Notes: generated by a model from the sequence alone, not told the origin. Counted from the first letter of the stretch, positions 1-13,084 are shown. The stretch: DNA of 64,000 nucleotides from Ashinkailepas kermadecensis (GCA_034440615.1 JAOTOM010005183.1:516501-580500), one strand, 5' to 3'. Numbers and translations: made by a program.

Positions 1-142
1 ACGAGGCACCCCGTGCTGCCATTACGGTCGCATCGCTGGTGGTGCTGGCGCCGTCGACAACGCGGCTAATGTCAGCCGATGGCAGCTCTGCGGCCATGGC
101 TTCGACTGTTGCACTGCGCGTTGTCCAAAGCAGGTGGGTGTT
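1..142. other. Unique sequence, no feature seen
   Basis: GC-rich non-repetitive DNA with no recognised gene. Confidence 0.5.
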
Positions 143-153
143 GTTCAAGCTAG

Positions 154-206
154 TATTGTATTTTGTTGTAGTTTAGGGGCGCATCGACTGCAAAGGTCAT
201 ATAGCT
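154..206 (-). mobile_element. Very short SINE-like insert (53 bp) with target duplication
   Basis: The insert carries the shared core, on the minus strand ATGACCTTTGCAGTCGATGC then GCCCCTAAACTAC, ending in an A/C-rich tail. It is flanked by GTTCAAGCTAG (143-153) and GTTCAAGTTAG (207-217), 10 of 11 identical, which is a retroposition-type target duplication. The same core recurs at 18323, 49242 and 61980. Confidence 0.8.
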
Positions 207-217
207 GTTCAAGTTAG

Positions 218-969
218 TCGATATCGACGTGGGGAATAGGTATGCAACAATCTAACCAGCCGCTTGCATGCGCTATACCCAATCATCCGCGCGAAGGAGG
301 AAATACCAGCGTCAATTCACTGATCGTAATTTGCTATGCTATTGAATTGTATTCGATTTGAACAACTGCTTGCTTACCGAAGCAGGAATGAAAAACACTC
401 CTCATGGTGCCGCATATTTCATCATAATGTATCATAGTTCCTCATAGTGTATCATAGCTCCTCATAGTTCCTCATAGTCTACATGCGTTTAAACTTCTAA
501 CCGCCAACCACACATGCATGTTGTGTACCTCATAACATCTGTAATCGTGTGATGACAGCTTGTTACACGCAGAGCACTTCGCGTTGCGAAATTTGAACAC
601 GAATAGCCGAGAAGAACGCCAATGACGTCATCACGCACAGGTAATTAGGGAGCGCTGTCGTTGAGTGCCGATAACGAGCTCTTTTCGGCCGGTACCGACA
701 GACGGCGGGCCGGGGAGCGCACACGTCTGGCTCGGCGGTGGAGATGCCTCACGTGCCGCGGAGAAGGGCGATATCGGCACCGCCTGCCCCTCCCCCGCCC
801 CCTACGAGTCCCTATTCCTTCGAGCTGTACGCCGACGCTCCACTGCAACAGAGGCTCGAAGACGATGTCGAGGTCGGGTTCCGTCTCGGCGCGAAACGTC
901 AGGGGAGAGAGGGCGGCACTCAAGTCAGGGAAGAGGGAGAGTGGGAGGCACTCATTGGGCCTCGCTGGC
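218..969. other. No gene recognised; simple repeats and a GC-rich patch
   Basis: At 395-480 there are irregular repeats of cctcatagtt/tatcatag. From 650 to 960 the sequence is GC-rich and open in several frames, but no frame shows a known domain. Confidence 0.5.
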
Positions 970-1412
970 ACATCGTGGCTCACCGGGGTGGGTCTCGTCT
1001 ACCACGTCGTGGCTCACCGGGGTGGGTCTCGTCTACCACGTCGTGGCGCACCGGGGTGGGTCTCGTCTACCACGTCGTGGCGCACCGGGGTGGGTCTCGT
1101 CTACCACGTCGTGGCGCACCGGGGTGGATCTCGCCTACCACGTCGTAGCGCATCGGGGTGGGTCTCGTCTACCACGTCGTGGCTCACCGGGATGGGTCTC
1201 GCCTACCACATCGTGGCTCACTGGGGTGGGTCTTGCCCACCACATCGTGGCGCGCCGGGGTGGGTCTCGCCTACCACATCGTGGCTCACTGGGATGGGTC
1301 TCGCCTACCACATCGTGGCTCACTGGGGTGGGTCTCGCCCACCACATCGTGACGCACCGGGGTGGGTCTCGCCCACCACATCGTGGCTCACCGGGGTGGG
1401 TCTGCGCTCAGC
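970..1412. repeat. 34-bp minisatellite
   Basis: About 13 head-to-tail units of cgtggctcaccggggtgggt ctcgtctaccacgt, first start at 974 and second at 1008. Units towards 1400 show systematic C/T variants (actggggtggg, cccaccacat), so blocks of related units can be told apart. Open frames across it are an artefact of the repeat. Confidence 0.95.
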
Positions 1413-1553
1413 GGGTATGCTGACCTGGTCTAATTAGCGATCGGATTCAGCCTGAAAAGCACCTACAGAACGACCACCCAGCAGCTGGTTTTTCTCCGAG
1501 TTCATGAATAATTCGGCGCAGGCGAAAGAGGCTGCGCCAGACTGTGCATTAGC

Positions 1554-2172
1554 CCGGAGCACATATCAGCCAAAGTACTACGTGCGAATGGGGTTTATAG
1601 TCCGGAGCACATATCAGCCAAAGTACTACGTACGAATGGGGTTTATAGTCCGGAGCACATATCAGCCAAAGTACTACGTGCGAATGGGGTTTATAGTCCG
1701 GAGCACATATCAGCCAAAGTGCTACGTACGAATGGGGTTTATAGTCCGGAGCACATATCAGCCAAAGTACTACGTACGAATGGGGTTTATAGTCCGGAGC
1801 ACATATCAGCCAAAGTACTACGTACGAATGGGGTTTATAGTCCGGAGCACATATCAGCCAAAGTACTACGTACGAATGGGGTTTATAGTCCGGAGCACAT
1901 ATCAACCAAAATGCTAGGTACTAATAGTGTTTATATTCCGGAGCACATATCAACCATAAGACTACGTGCGAATGGTCCATAGTCCAGAGCACATATCAAC
2001 CAAAATACTATGTACGAATGGGGTTTATAGTCCGAAGCACATATCAACCAATATACTACGTACGAATGAGGTTTATAGCCCAGTGCACATATCAATAAAA
2101 ATACTACATACGAATTGGGTTTATAGTCCGCAGTACATATCAACCAAAATAATACGTATCAATGGGGTTTAT
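1554..2172. repeat. 48-bp minisatellite
   Basis: About 13 units of 48 bp containing ccggagcacatatcagccaa and gtactacgtacgaatggg, near-perfect from 1554 to 1900 and increasingly diverged to 2172. The period is a multiple of three, so frames stay open on both strands. There is no sign of translation. Confidence 0.95.
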
Positions 2173-3539
2173 AGGTGCGATTTTTCGGTAGCATAACAGA
2201 GAATGACGACGCAGACCACAGCAACTTGTTCAAAACATTTCGTAATCGGTGCATCCGAGTCGAGAGTATTAACATGACGGTGACAAAGGTGATTCGTGTC
2301 GCTTTCTTTGTTTCCCTTGCCTGATTTTCGACAGACTAGTGCATCTCGTAGCCCGTATTAGTCACACCAAATAGCTATCAGTCCTGGGTTATCGATGGAA
2401 GGCAATGTACAACTGGACTTGCTGGAGTGCAAACAGGCCATGGGCAACATCATGAACGGGGCCAAATTTACTATGGATTGCGACATAGAAGGCTGATACT
2501 GAGAACTGAAAACCTTTCAACAATAATAATATCATCATTAATGTTGGTCTTAGAAATAAATGCTATTGCAGGTGTCGCAGCGTAGCATTTGTGGGGCTTT
2601 CATGTATTCAGCAGGAAACCTTACCATGTTAATATCAATTTGATCCAACTGTGTTACCATCAGGAATAGCATGCAGGTGTACAGAACCAGAAATTGATGA
2701 ATAATCTCATATTAGATTAAAACGATTCTAAATAGCTCACAGCATGAGCGTCCCGCCGAAGACGTGCACAAAAACCAGCCCTAATTGAAAGACTGTTTGT
2801 TTTATAAATTATGCATAGGGCGATCTATTTGAACCCCATGGTGTCTATTGATTTGCTAATCAGCGGCGGGCCGAAGTCGGGCGGCGGCGGGGTGTCGGGG
2901 CGTGGTGAGATCGCTCGACTCGGCAGAGCCCCCATACCAGGGTGGCAACGAGCAGTAGCTGGGGGTCAAGGCACTCCTACGATACCCGATGGTGTCAAAT
3001 GTCCGAAAACGAACTGAGTCTCTTCGCTGGAACGGCCCGGAGTAAAGTTACTGTGGACTGGCTTCGGAAGATTTCAGTCGGAGTGACGCTTCATGATGTA
3101 TGCAATTTGAGCACATCTACGGACACGTAGGGTTAATTATAATTACGTGCAATATGCTTTGCAGCATCCATGTACATTTATTGGACTGCAATGCATAGTA
3201 CCCCGTACTATGCATTGCGTGGGTATATTAGAAATGAGGCGGACATACACACTGATAAGGTACATAGAAATAAATACTCACACAAAGTAAAAGTGCATTC
3301 CCCATTGTATATCCGGTTAAGTATCGATAGCGCATTCGCATACCGTGAGTTTTCAGCACACTTGCAACTCATTGCCGGTCGTCATTTATTTCCAGTTTTC
3401 GATATCATTAGCCAGGCATTGTCACATTCCTACATTTGATTATCACTTGATCCGATGCATGATTTCTTCATGGAACTATGTGCTAATCATGCATTACTAA
3501 TTAAACGTCGACACCCGCAGCACCGCGATAAACGTGGCC
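2173..3539. other. Unique sequence, no feature recognised
   Basis: Mostly AT-rich DNA with a small GC-rich patch at 2860-2900. No gene, RNA or mobile element seen. Confidence 0.5.
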
Positions 3540-3670
3540 GAAACAGTATCAACCGGGGAGTGTCCAAGACCGTAACAGTATTGAGCAGGGAGTGCCCAAC
3601 ACCTGAACAATGCCGACCAGGGAGTACCCAAGACCGAAACAGTACCAACCGGGGAGTGCCCAACGTTGGC
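3540..3670. repeat. ~33-bp minisatellite, four units
   Basis: Four diverged units of the type accggggagtgcccaac plus a variable accgaaacagt half. Confidence 0.8.
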
Positions 3671-3974
3671 CGCCATTGGCCCACCACGAGCCACAAGTCA
3701 CCACCCCTCCTCATCGGTGAAGCAATGCAATGATCGGCACCACCAGATTGATTAACCAGAGTTCGCCGAAGCTTAGCAACAAATCATCCGCCAGTACGAC
3801 ACATAACTCAATGCATCGGATTCGGACAAGCGCCATTCATTAACTCGTCGTATGGTTGATGGATCCATTGTACATTCGAGTGGTGATTAGCCACGGCACC
3901 ATGGTACGAGGGATCCATTGTCCGCCGGTGGCCATTGTCGAGTGGACCATGGTCCAGGGTCCCCATTGCAGGTC
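3671..3974. other. Unique spacer
   Basis: Non-repetitive lead-in to the 107-bp array, with several ccat/ggtacc-type short motifs. No gene seen. Confidence 0.5.
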
Positions 3975-4917
3975 GAGTGGTCCAGGTCCCCTGCACCGCC
4001 GGCGGTGCCGAGCCCAGCGGGAGGCTCGCCGTGCGGTGTCTTGAGCCCGCTCAGCGCAGCCCCTCTGGCGCCGGCTGCAGGGGACCTGGGTGGGGTCCCC
4101 TGCAGCCGCCGGTGCCGAGCCCAGCGGGAGGCTCGCCGTGCGGTGTCTTGAGCCCGCTCAGCGCAGCCCCTCTGGCGCCGGCTGCAGGGGACCTGGGTGG
4201 GGTCCCCTGCAGCCGGCGGTGCCGAGCCCAGCGGGAGGCTCGCCGTGCGGTGGCGTGGGGACCTGGGTGGGGCCCCTGCAGCCGCCGGTGCCGAGCCCAG
4301 CGGGAGGCTCGGCACCGCCGGCTACAGGGGACCTGGGTGGGGTCCCCTGCAGCCGACGGTGCCGAGCCCAGCGGGAGGCTCGGCACCGCCGGCTAGGGGA
4401 CCTGGGTGGGGTCCCCTGCAGCCGGCGGTGCCGAGCCCAGCGGGAGGCTCGCCGTGCGGTGGCGTGGGGACCTGGGTGGGGTCCCCTGCAGCCGCCGGTG
4501 CCGAGCCCAGCGGGAGGCTCGCCGTGCGGTGTCTTGAGCCCGCTCAGCGCAGCCCCTCTGGCGCCGGCTGCAGGGGACCTGGGTGGGGTCCCCTGCAGCC
4601 GGCGGTGCCGAGCCCAGCGGGAGGCTCGCCGTGCGGTGTCTTGAGCCCGCTCAGCGCAGCCCCTCTGGCGCCGGCTGCAGGGGACCTGGGTGGGGTCCCC
4701 TGCAGCCGGCGGTGCCGAGCCCAGCGGGAGGCTCGCCGTGCGGTGTCTTGAGCCCGCTCAGCGCAGCCCCTCTGGCGCCGGCTGCAGGGGACCTGGGTGG
4801 GGTCCCCTGCAGCCGGCGGTGCCGAGCCCAGCGGGAAGCTCGCCGTGCGGTGTCTTGAGCCCGCTCAGCGCAGCCCCTCTGGCGCCGGCTGCAGGGGACC
4901 TGGGTGGGGTCCCCTCC
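3975..4917. repeat. 107-bp satellite with a hairpin in each unit
   Basis: About eight units of 107 bp, with three shorter variant units of about 70 bp between 4240 and 4480. Each unit includes ctgcaggggacc, a 7-nt spacer and ggtcccctgcag, a perfect 12-bp inverted repeat. Near identity of the last four units (spaced 107 bp, for example 4583, 4690 and 4797) suggests recent homogenisation. Confidence 0.95.
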
Positions 4918-5514
4918 AGCCAGCAGCATCTTTCCCTTGCGCTGTTGACGTCGGTAACAGAGCATTATGCTCTACTGCTTTTACTTACATTATGATGGAT
5001 ACATTGGAACTCAGGGGCGCGCCGACTGCCAGGGTCATTTTGCCCCCAACTTGCACTATGAGGCTGAAAACGTTTCCGATATGCAATGATGAAATAGTTA
5101 CCGCTTAATTAGCTAAACGATGCAATGCATGTCCAGAGCGAAGACAAAACAAAGAATTCTGTTTGTGCCAGAGCTCTAGATTTGATGGCTTATTTTAATC
5201 ACTTCGCGTGCACAGAGATGTATTTGATGTTGGCGTCACATAGGTATTTTATTTTGATGTTAAAAGTATTGTCGCTTGCGAATTCTTCCTCATGGACTAC
5301 AGACCTTTGACGTCTTAATCGACTGGCAGGCTCGAAGTTGAGTAGGAAGACTCTGGACAAGGTTCAGTACAACAGTAAGCGACGAACTAGGGCGTCTCCT
5401 ACTCCCCGCAGCAAATTACTTACGAGCACACAACTAATCGCATGCTAGAACAATTACTTAGTGCTTGGCGTACACGGGCACGCCAAGTGATGCCCAGCGC
5501 GATACACTGCACGC
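4918..5514. other. Unique spacer with a possible degenerate SINE core
   Basis: Around 5005-5045 the plus strand reads aactcaggggcgcgccgac and agggtcat, similar to the short SINE core in the same orientation. The rest is unremarkable. Confidence 0.5.
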
Positions 5515-5905
5515 ACGCACAGGAGCGGGCCTGGGTGGACGGAGTGTCGAGGCCCGACACACAGGAGCGGGCCTGGGTAGACAGAGTGTCGAGGTCAGAC
5601 ACACATGGGAGCGGGCCTGGGTGGACGGAGCTTCGAGGCCCGACACACAGGAGCGGGCCTGGGTAGACGGAGTGTCGAGGTCAGACACACGGGAGTGGGC
5701 CTGGGTGGACGGAGTGTCGAGGCCCAACACACAGGAGCGGGCCTGGGTAGGCAGAGTGTCGAGGTCAGACACACGGGAGCGGGCGTGGGTAGACGGAGCT
5801 TCGAGGCCCGACACACGGGAGCGGGCCTGGGTGGACGGAGTGTCGAGGCCAGACACACAGGAGCGGGCCTGGGTAGACGGAGTGTCGAGGTCAGACACAC
5901 AGGCC
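5515..5905. repeat. ~42-bp minisatellite
   Basis: About nine units containing acacaggagcgggcctgggt and gacggagtgtcgaggcc or gaggtcag. Two end variants (ggcccgac and ggtcagac) roughly alternate, hinting at a two-unit higher-order repeat. Frames are open because the unit length is mostly a multiple of three. Confidence 0.93.
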
Positions 5906-5934
5906 GGCCTGCGCCCCACCGGGTCAGTTGGCCT

Positions 5935-6650
5935 CCGGGGACCGGTCGCCAGTCAACACTCGCCGGCCGACACAGCCGCCGACCAAGTCGGCCGGTCCCC
6001 GGGGGCAGGTCGCCATTAGTCCGGGGGCAGGTCGTCAGTCAACACCCGTCGGCCGACACAGCCGCCGACCAAGTCGGCCGGTCCCCGGGGGCAGGTCGCC
6101 AGTCAACACTCGTCGGCCGACACAGCCGCCGACCAAGTCGGCCGGTCCCCGGGGGCAGGTCGTCAGTCAACACCCGTCGGCCGACACAGCCGCCGAACAA
6201 GTCGGCCGGTCCCCGGGGGCAGGTCGCCAGTCAACACTCGTCGGCCGACACAGCCGCCGACCAAGTCGGCCGGTCCCCGGGGGCAGGTCGCCAGTCAACA
6301 CTCGTCGGCCGACACAGCCGCCGACCAAGTCGGCCGGTCCCCGGGGGCAGGTCGCCAGTCAACACTCGTCGGCCGACACAGCCGCCGACCAAGTCGGCCG
6401 GTCCCCGGGGGCAGGTCGTCAGTCAACACCCGTCGGCCGACACAGCCGCCGACCAAGTCGGCCGGTCCCCGGGGGCAGGTCGCCAGTCAACACTCGTCGG
6501 CCGACACAGCCGCCGACCAAGTCGGCCGGTCCCCGGGGGCAGGTCGCCAGTCAACACTCGTCGGCCGACACAGCCGCCGACCAAGTCGGCCGGTCCCCGG
6601 GGGCAGGTCGTCAGTCAACACCCGTCGGCCGACACAGCCGCCGACCGCGC
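5935..6650. repeat. 64-bp GC-rich minisatellite
   Basis: About eleven units of 64 bp containing ggtcgccagtcaacactcgt and cggccggtccccgggggca. Units differ mainly at the gtcgccagtcaacactcg / gtcgtcagtcaacacccg positions. Confidence 0.95.
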
Positions 6651-8154
6651 TGCCGGCACGCTGTGAGAACGCGCGCACGACTCGGTTCCCTGGCGGCCAG
6701 GAATGCTGGCGGCCGGCCTGCAGCGGCTCCATTGTGCTCGAGCTGGCTATGGCCGGCCGCCGTGCCGTGTCGTGTCGTGTCGGCCGGCCGAGAGCCGGCT
6801 CGTTCGCCGGCATCGCGCCCCACGGTGCTGTGAATCCGCACGCAGTCGGCGCGCGACGGACGACCTGTCCACGGAACGAGCCGGGCGGCGGCCGGCGAGA
6901 GCGGCGCTCCTCGTCGCGGTGACCGATGGCGTGTTGACTGGCACGGGCCCGGCCATACGATTGGCATTGTTCCAGCCGGACGGCCGCCGGGCTTCTCTTC
7001 GAGGCAGGCCGTTGAACCGCAACGACACGGCGCCGTTATCCGCACAGATCCGAGCGCGGCGTTTCCCGGCTTAGCCGCGCTACAAACCGTGGACGGCTCG
7101 TATCTGGGACTCTCTTAAAACTGGCCAGAAAAAGAAGCGCATCGACACATGGAACATCAACCATATCCTATTTCACTCCTACACAACGCGGTAGAGATTG
7201 CTGCAGATCAGCAAATCGAATCGAGCCCGGCCCTCCGATTAGAAGACTCCGTGAGAGGCCCGCCACAGCGGGGTCCAGCTCGGCTGTCCCACGAGCCAGC
7301 AGGATGGGGACCGACCGAAGCTGACATGGGCACCAGGCGTGACCCAATGACAGGATCCGGCGCGCACCGGCGGACCGTGATGCCCGCCGGCTGTTTACCC
7401 TGGTCCCCCAGCCGGCCCGATTATACATAACCGTAATTGATGACCGACGGCTGGTTAGCTTGTCACGCGCCCCGTAACCCATAAGTCACGTGATAGATCA
7501 CCAATTTGTACACAAGTGGAGCGGCGGCTCGGAGAGACCTCGTCGCGACAATCTGCATGTGGCGCGGCGGCCGCGGCCGTGCCGCCAATTAGTCCGACGC
7601 GCCGCGTGTCGGCGGGGCCCGGAGCCGATCCGACGCGAGACGAGGCAGCCGGCAGTCCGTCGCCGCCGCTGTTGTTGTCCTGCACGCGCTCCAGATAGCG
7701 CCCCCCCCCCCGCCATATGGTGTCGTTCGAGCCGCGTCGCCTCCTCCGCCGCGAACGGGAAACGGTGGCCAGCCGGTGGGCTACTGCACGCGGCCGGTGG
7801 GCTAATGCACGTCTCCAGTCCTGCCGACTCCTCCCTCCGCCACACTGCCGCTTAATTAGCCGGCTTGTGCTCCTCTGCTGGCTTATTATCCAATTACGCC
7901 GCGGCCGGCCGGCGACCGACTCTTTTAGGCGGATGTTTGCTCTTGGTGAGAGGACTACCGGCGGCAGGCGTTCGGCGGCCCAAAGGTGCCGTCACTGGCA
8001 ACGACGACCTGCCTCAACTGGCAGCCAGCCGGCCGCCCCGGCCGGCTGGCTAACACGAGCCAGATGCCCCCGGACACACGGCATGAGCCACTTCGAACCG
8101 TCTTGAGCAGCTTTGAGCAGCGTCTGCAGGCCGCGACGTTCGCAGCGGTGCACC
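6651..8154. other. CpG-rich region without a recognised gene
   Basis: Strongly GC- and CpG-rich, with many ccggccggc motifs and short overlapping frames on both strands. No frame shows a known domain or consistent splice structure. It could be a CpG island or regulatory DNA of an unseen gene. Confidence 0.4.
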
Positions 8155-8345
8155 GGCCTATAGATCCTATACTGCAGGGGTACACCGACCTGTAGATCAT
8201 ATGCTGCAGCGGTATACCGGCCTGTAGATCCTATACTGCAGCGGTATACCGGCCTGTGGATTCTATACTGCAGTGGTACACAGGCCTGTATGTCCTATAC
8301 TGCAGCGGTACACCGGCCTGTATATCCTATATTGCAGCGGTACAC
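8155..8345. repeat. ~32-bp minisatellite
   Basis: About six units of ctgtagatcctatactgcag plus cggtataccggc, moderately diverged. Confidence 0.9.
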
Positions 8346-8635
8346 CGCAGCCATCTTAGTTGATGCACTGTAGTTTGCTAATTGCGCCGCGACATGACCC
8401 TTACCACTGTGATCTCTCCCCGCATGGTCCGTCATCTACCCGTATAGCCAACAGATGGCCGTCACAGCGTCACAGCGTCACTGTCACTGTACACCGAGCG
8501 TTACGACGACGACACCTGTCTGGCTCCAGCTAGTTAATTATCAGTCCCGGTCTGCAGCCCCGACAGCCCTGGATTCAGCGGTCCTGATCCTAATAGACCT
8601 GCCTGATCCATCAGCTGTATAGCCTCATTGGATGC
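8346..8635. other. Unique spacer
   Basis: Short unique sequence with a small cacagcgtcac repeat near 8460-8490. No gene seen. Confidence 0.5.
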
Positions 8636-11600
8636 CAGCCTATTCCCGACCTCAGTAGCCCTGATCTCCACAGTCCGCATAGCTTCAGCCTATTCCCGAC
8701 CTCAGTAGCCCTGATCTCCACAGTCCGCACAGCTCCAGCCTAGTCCCGACCTCAGTAGCCCTGATCTCCACAGTCCGCATAGCTCCAGCCTAGTCCCGAC
8801 CTCAGTAGCCCTGATCTCCACAGTCCGCATAGCTTCAGCCTAGTCCCGACCTCAGTAGCCGTGATCTCCACAGTCCGCATAGCTCCAGCCTAGTCCCGAC
8901 CTCAGTAGCCCTGATCTCTACAGTCCGCATAGCTTCAGCCTAGTCCCGACCTCAGTAGCCCTGATCTCCACAGTCCGCATAGCTCCAGCCTAGTCCCGAC
9001 CTCAGTAGCCCTGATCTCCACAGTCCGCATAGCTCCAGCCTAGTCCCGACCTCAGTAGCCCTGATCTCCACAGTCCGCATAGCTTCAGCCTATTCCCGAC
9101 CTCAGTAGCCCTGATCTCCACAGTCCGCACAGCTCCAGCCTAGTCCCGACCTCAGTAGCCCTGATCTCCACAGTCCGCATAGCTTCAGCCTATTCCCGAC
9201 CTCAGTAGCCCTGATCTCCACAGTCCGCATAGCTCCAGCCTAGTCCCGACCTCAGTAGCCCTGATCTCCACAGTCCGCATAGCTTCAGCCTAGTCCCGAC
9301 CTCAGTAGCCCTGATCTCCACAGTCCGCATAGCTTCAGCCTAGTCCCGACCTCAGTAGCCCTGATCTCCACAGTCCGCATAGCTCCAGCCTAGTCCCGAC
9401 CTCAGTAGCCCTGATCTCCACAGTCCGCATAGCTTCAGCCTAGTCCCGACCTCAGTAGCCCTGATCTCCACAGTCCGCATAGCTTCAGCCTAGTCCCGAC
9501 CTCAGTAGCCCTGATCTCCACAGTCCGCATAGCTTCAGCCTAGTCCCGACCTCAGTAGCCCTGATCTCCACAGTCCGCATAGCTTCAGCCTAGTCCCGAC
9601 CTCAGTAGCCCTGATCTCCACAGTCCGCATAGCTTCAGCCTAGTCCCGACCTCAGTAGCCCTGATCTCCACAGTCCGCATAGCTCCAGCCTAGTCCCGAC
9701 CTCAGTAGCCCTGATCTCCACAGTCCGCATAGCTTCAGCCTAGTCCCGACCTCAGTAGCCCTGATCTCCACAGTCTTCATAGCTCCAGCCTAGCCCCGAC
9801 CTCAGTAGCCCTGATCTCCACAGTCTTCATAGCTTCAGCCTATTCCCGACCGCAGTAGCCCTGATCTCCACAGTCCGCATAGCTTCAGCCTAGTCCCGAC
9901 CTCAGTAGCCCTGATCTCCACAGTCCGCATAGCTCCAGCCTAGTCCCGACCTCAGTAGCCCTGATCTCCACAGTCCGCATAGCTTCAGCCTAGTCCCGAC
10001 CTCAGTAGCCCTGATCTCCACAGTCTTCATAGCTCCAGCCTAGCCCCGACCTCAGTAGCCCTGATCTCCACAGTCTTCATAGCTTCAGCCTATTCCCGAC
10101 CGCAGTAGCCCTGATCTCCACAGTCCGCATAGCTTCAGCCTAGTCCCGACCTCAGTAGCCCTGATCTCCACAGTCCGCATAGCTTCAGCCTAGTCCCGAC
10201 CTCAGTAGCCCTGATCTCCACATCTTCACAGCTCCAGCCTAGTCCCGACCTCAGTAGCCCTGATCTCCACAGTCCGCATAGCTTCAGCCTAGTCCCGACC
10301 TCAGTAGCCCTGATCTCCACAGTCTGCATAGCTTCAGCCTAGTCCCGACCTCAGTAGCCCTGATCTCCACAGTCTTCATAGCTCCAGCCTAGCCCCGACC
10401 TCAGTAGCCCTGATCTCCACAGTCTTCATAGCTTCAGCCTATTCCCGACCGCAGTAGCCCTGATCTCCACAGTCCGCATAGCTTCAGCCTAGTCCCGACC
10501 TCAGTAGCCCTGATCTCCACAGTCCGCATAGCTTCAGCCTATTCCCGACCTCAGTAGCCCTGATCTCCACAGTCCGCATAGCTTCAGCCTATTCCCGACC
10601 TCAGTAGCCCTGATCTCCACATCTTCACAGCTCCAGCCTAGTCCCGACCTCAGTAGCCCTGATCTCCACAGTCCGCATAGCTTCAGCCTAGTCCCGACCT
10701 CAGTAGCCCTGATCTCCACAGTCCGCACAGCTCCAGCCTAGTCCCGACCTCAGTAGCCCTGATCTCCACAGTCCGCATAGCTTCAGCCTATTCCCGACCT
10801 CAGTAGCCCTGATCTCCACATCTTCACAGCTCCAGCCTAGTCCCGACCTCAGTAGCCATGATCTCCACAGTCCGCATAGCTTCAGCCTAGTCCTGACCTC
10901 AGTAGCCCTGATCTCCACAGTCCGCATAGCTTCAGCCTATTCCCGACCTCAGTAGCCCTGATCTCCACATCTTCACAGCTCCAGCCTAGTCCCGACCTCA
11001 GTAGCCCTGATCTCCACAGTCCGCATAGCTTCAGCCTATTCCCGACCGCAGTAGCCCTGATCTCCACAGTCCGCATAGCTTCAACCTAGTCCCGACCTCA
11101 GTAGCCCTGATCTCCACAGTCCGCATAGCTTCAGCCTATTCCCGACCTCAATAGCCCTGATCTCCACATCTTCACAGCTCCAGCCTAGTCCCGACCTCAG
11201 TAGCCCTGATCTCCACAGTCCGCATAGCTTCAGCCTATTCCCGACCGCAGTAGCCCTGATCTCCACAGTCCGCATAGCTTCAGCCTAGTCCCGACCTCAG
11301 TAGCCCTGATCTCCACAGTCCGCATAGCTTCAGCCTATTCCCGACCTCAGTAGCCCTGATCTCCACATCTTCACAGCTCCAGCCTAGTCCCGACCTCAGT
11401 AGCCCTGATCTCCACAGTCCGCATAGCTTCAGCCTATTCCCGACCTCAGTAGCCCTGATCTCCACAGTCTTCATATCCCCAGCCTAGTCCCGACCGCAGT
11501 AGTCCTGGTCTCCACAGTCTTCATATCTCCAGCCTAGTCTCGATCTCAGTAGCCCTGATCTCCACAGTCCGCATAGCTTCAGCCTATTCCCGACCTCAGT

Positions 11601-12240
11601 AGCCCTGATCTCCACAGTCTTCATAGCTCCAGCCTAGCCCCGACCTCAGTAGCCCTGATCTCAACAGTCTTCATATCCCCAGCCTAGTCCCGACCGCAGT
11701 AGTCCTGGTCTCCACAGTCTTCATATCTCCAGCCTAGTCTCGATCTCAGTAGCCTTGATCTCGACAGTCTTCATATCTCCAGCCTAATCCCGACCTCAGT
11801 AGCTCTGATCTCCACAGTATTAACAGCTCCAGCCTAGTCCCGACCTCAGAAGCCCTGATCTCGACAGTCTTCATATCCACAGCCTAGTCCCGACCTCAGT
11901 AGCACTGATCTCGACAGTCTTCATATCCCCAGCCTAGTCCCGACCGCAGTAGTCCTGGTCTCCACAGTCTTCATATCTCCAGCCTAGTCTCGATCTCAGT
12001 AGCCCTGATCTCGACAGTCTTCACAGCTCCAGCCTAGTCCCGACCTCAGTAGCACTGATCTCCACAGTCTTCACAGCTCCTGCCTGGTCCCGACCTCAGA
12101 AGCCCTGATCTCGACAGTCTTCATATCCACAGCCTAGTCCCGACCTCAGTAGCACTGATCTCCACAGTCTTCACAGCTCCTGCCTGGTCCCGGCCTCAGT
12201 AGCACTGATCTCCACAGTCTTCATAGCTCCAGCCAGCCCC
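8636..12240. repeat. 50-bp minisatellite, 3.6 kb
   Basis: About 72 units of 50 bp containing agccctgatctccacagtcc, gcatagcttcagcctagtcc and cgacctcagt. Units from 8636 to 9760 are nearly uniform. From 9760 to 11460 two- to four-unit higher-order blocks appear (cttcatagctcc, catcttcacagctcc). Units past 11460 are the most diverged. The array carries no gene. Confidence 0.97.
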
Positions 12241-12814
12241 GATCTCGGTAGCCCTGATCTCCACAGTCTCCATCTTCATCTCATCTCCACATCACTCCAC
12301 AGCAAGTCTTCACAGCTCCAGCCTCAGCGTCAGCTGTGTCGGCCTCACCAGCGGTGACCTTGATCTCGGTGTTCAGACCCCGCCCTCCAGTCGGCCCCGA
12401 ATCACGGAGCCCTTTGAGACAGGCAGCCGCCGACGCCGACAAACGACGGATCAGCGCGCGCGCCATGAGGGGGAGGAGGCAACAGGGGAGACGGCAGAGG
12501 GACGGGACACGTCCCCATTTGTAAACAGGTGGTGCGTCGGCGAGACCATCTGTGCGAGAACGGCGCAGCATCCACCGGTCTGTGGTCGACTCATCGCGCG
12601 TCCACTGGAGCGGGTAACACCGTCACGGACCAGCGACGGTAGCATTAACTTCAGCACGGTGCCGGTAACATACACCACCCGGCCCAGCTACGACGATCCA
12701 ACTCGGGTCAGCGGCAGTCTATGCAGCAGTGTCCAGCGACCGCAACACAGCGACGGTACATACCTATTCAGCTATATAAATATATAGCTATTATAACTAT
12801 TATACTATAACTAT
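12241..12814. other. GC-rich unique segment, no gene recognised
   Basis: Unique GC-rich sequence with short frames on both strands and no recognisable domain. Confidence 0.45.
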
Positions 12815-12955
<141 letters not shown>

Positions 12956-13084
12956 TAATATAACTATACTATAACTATAACTGTGCTATTCTATTATACT
13001 ATTTTACTATACTATTCTACTGTTCTACTATAGCTATATAACTATTCAGCCTATTCGATATTATCTGGCCCAACGACGGAAGCG

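Noticed and set aside
5605..6833. Long GC-rich frames of 301-353 codons
   Set aside because: They span the 42-bp and 64-bp arrays and have no non-repeat domain.
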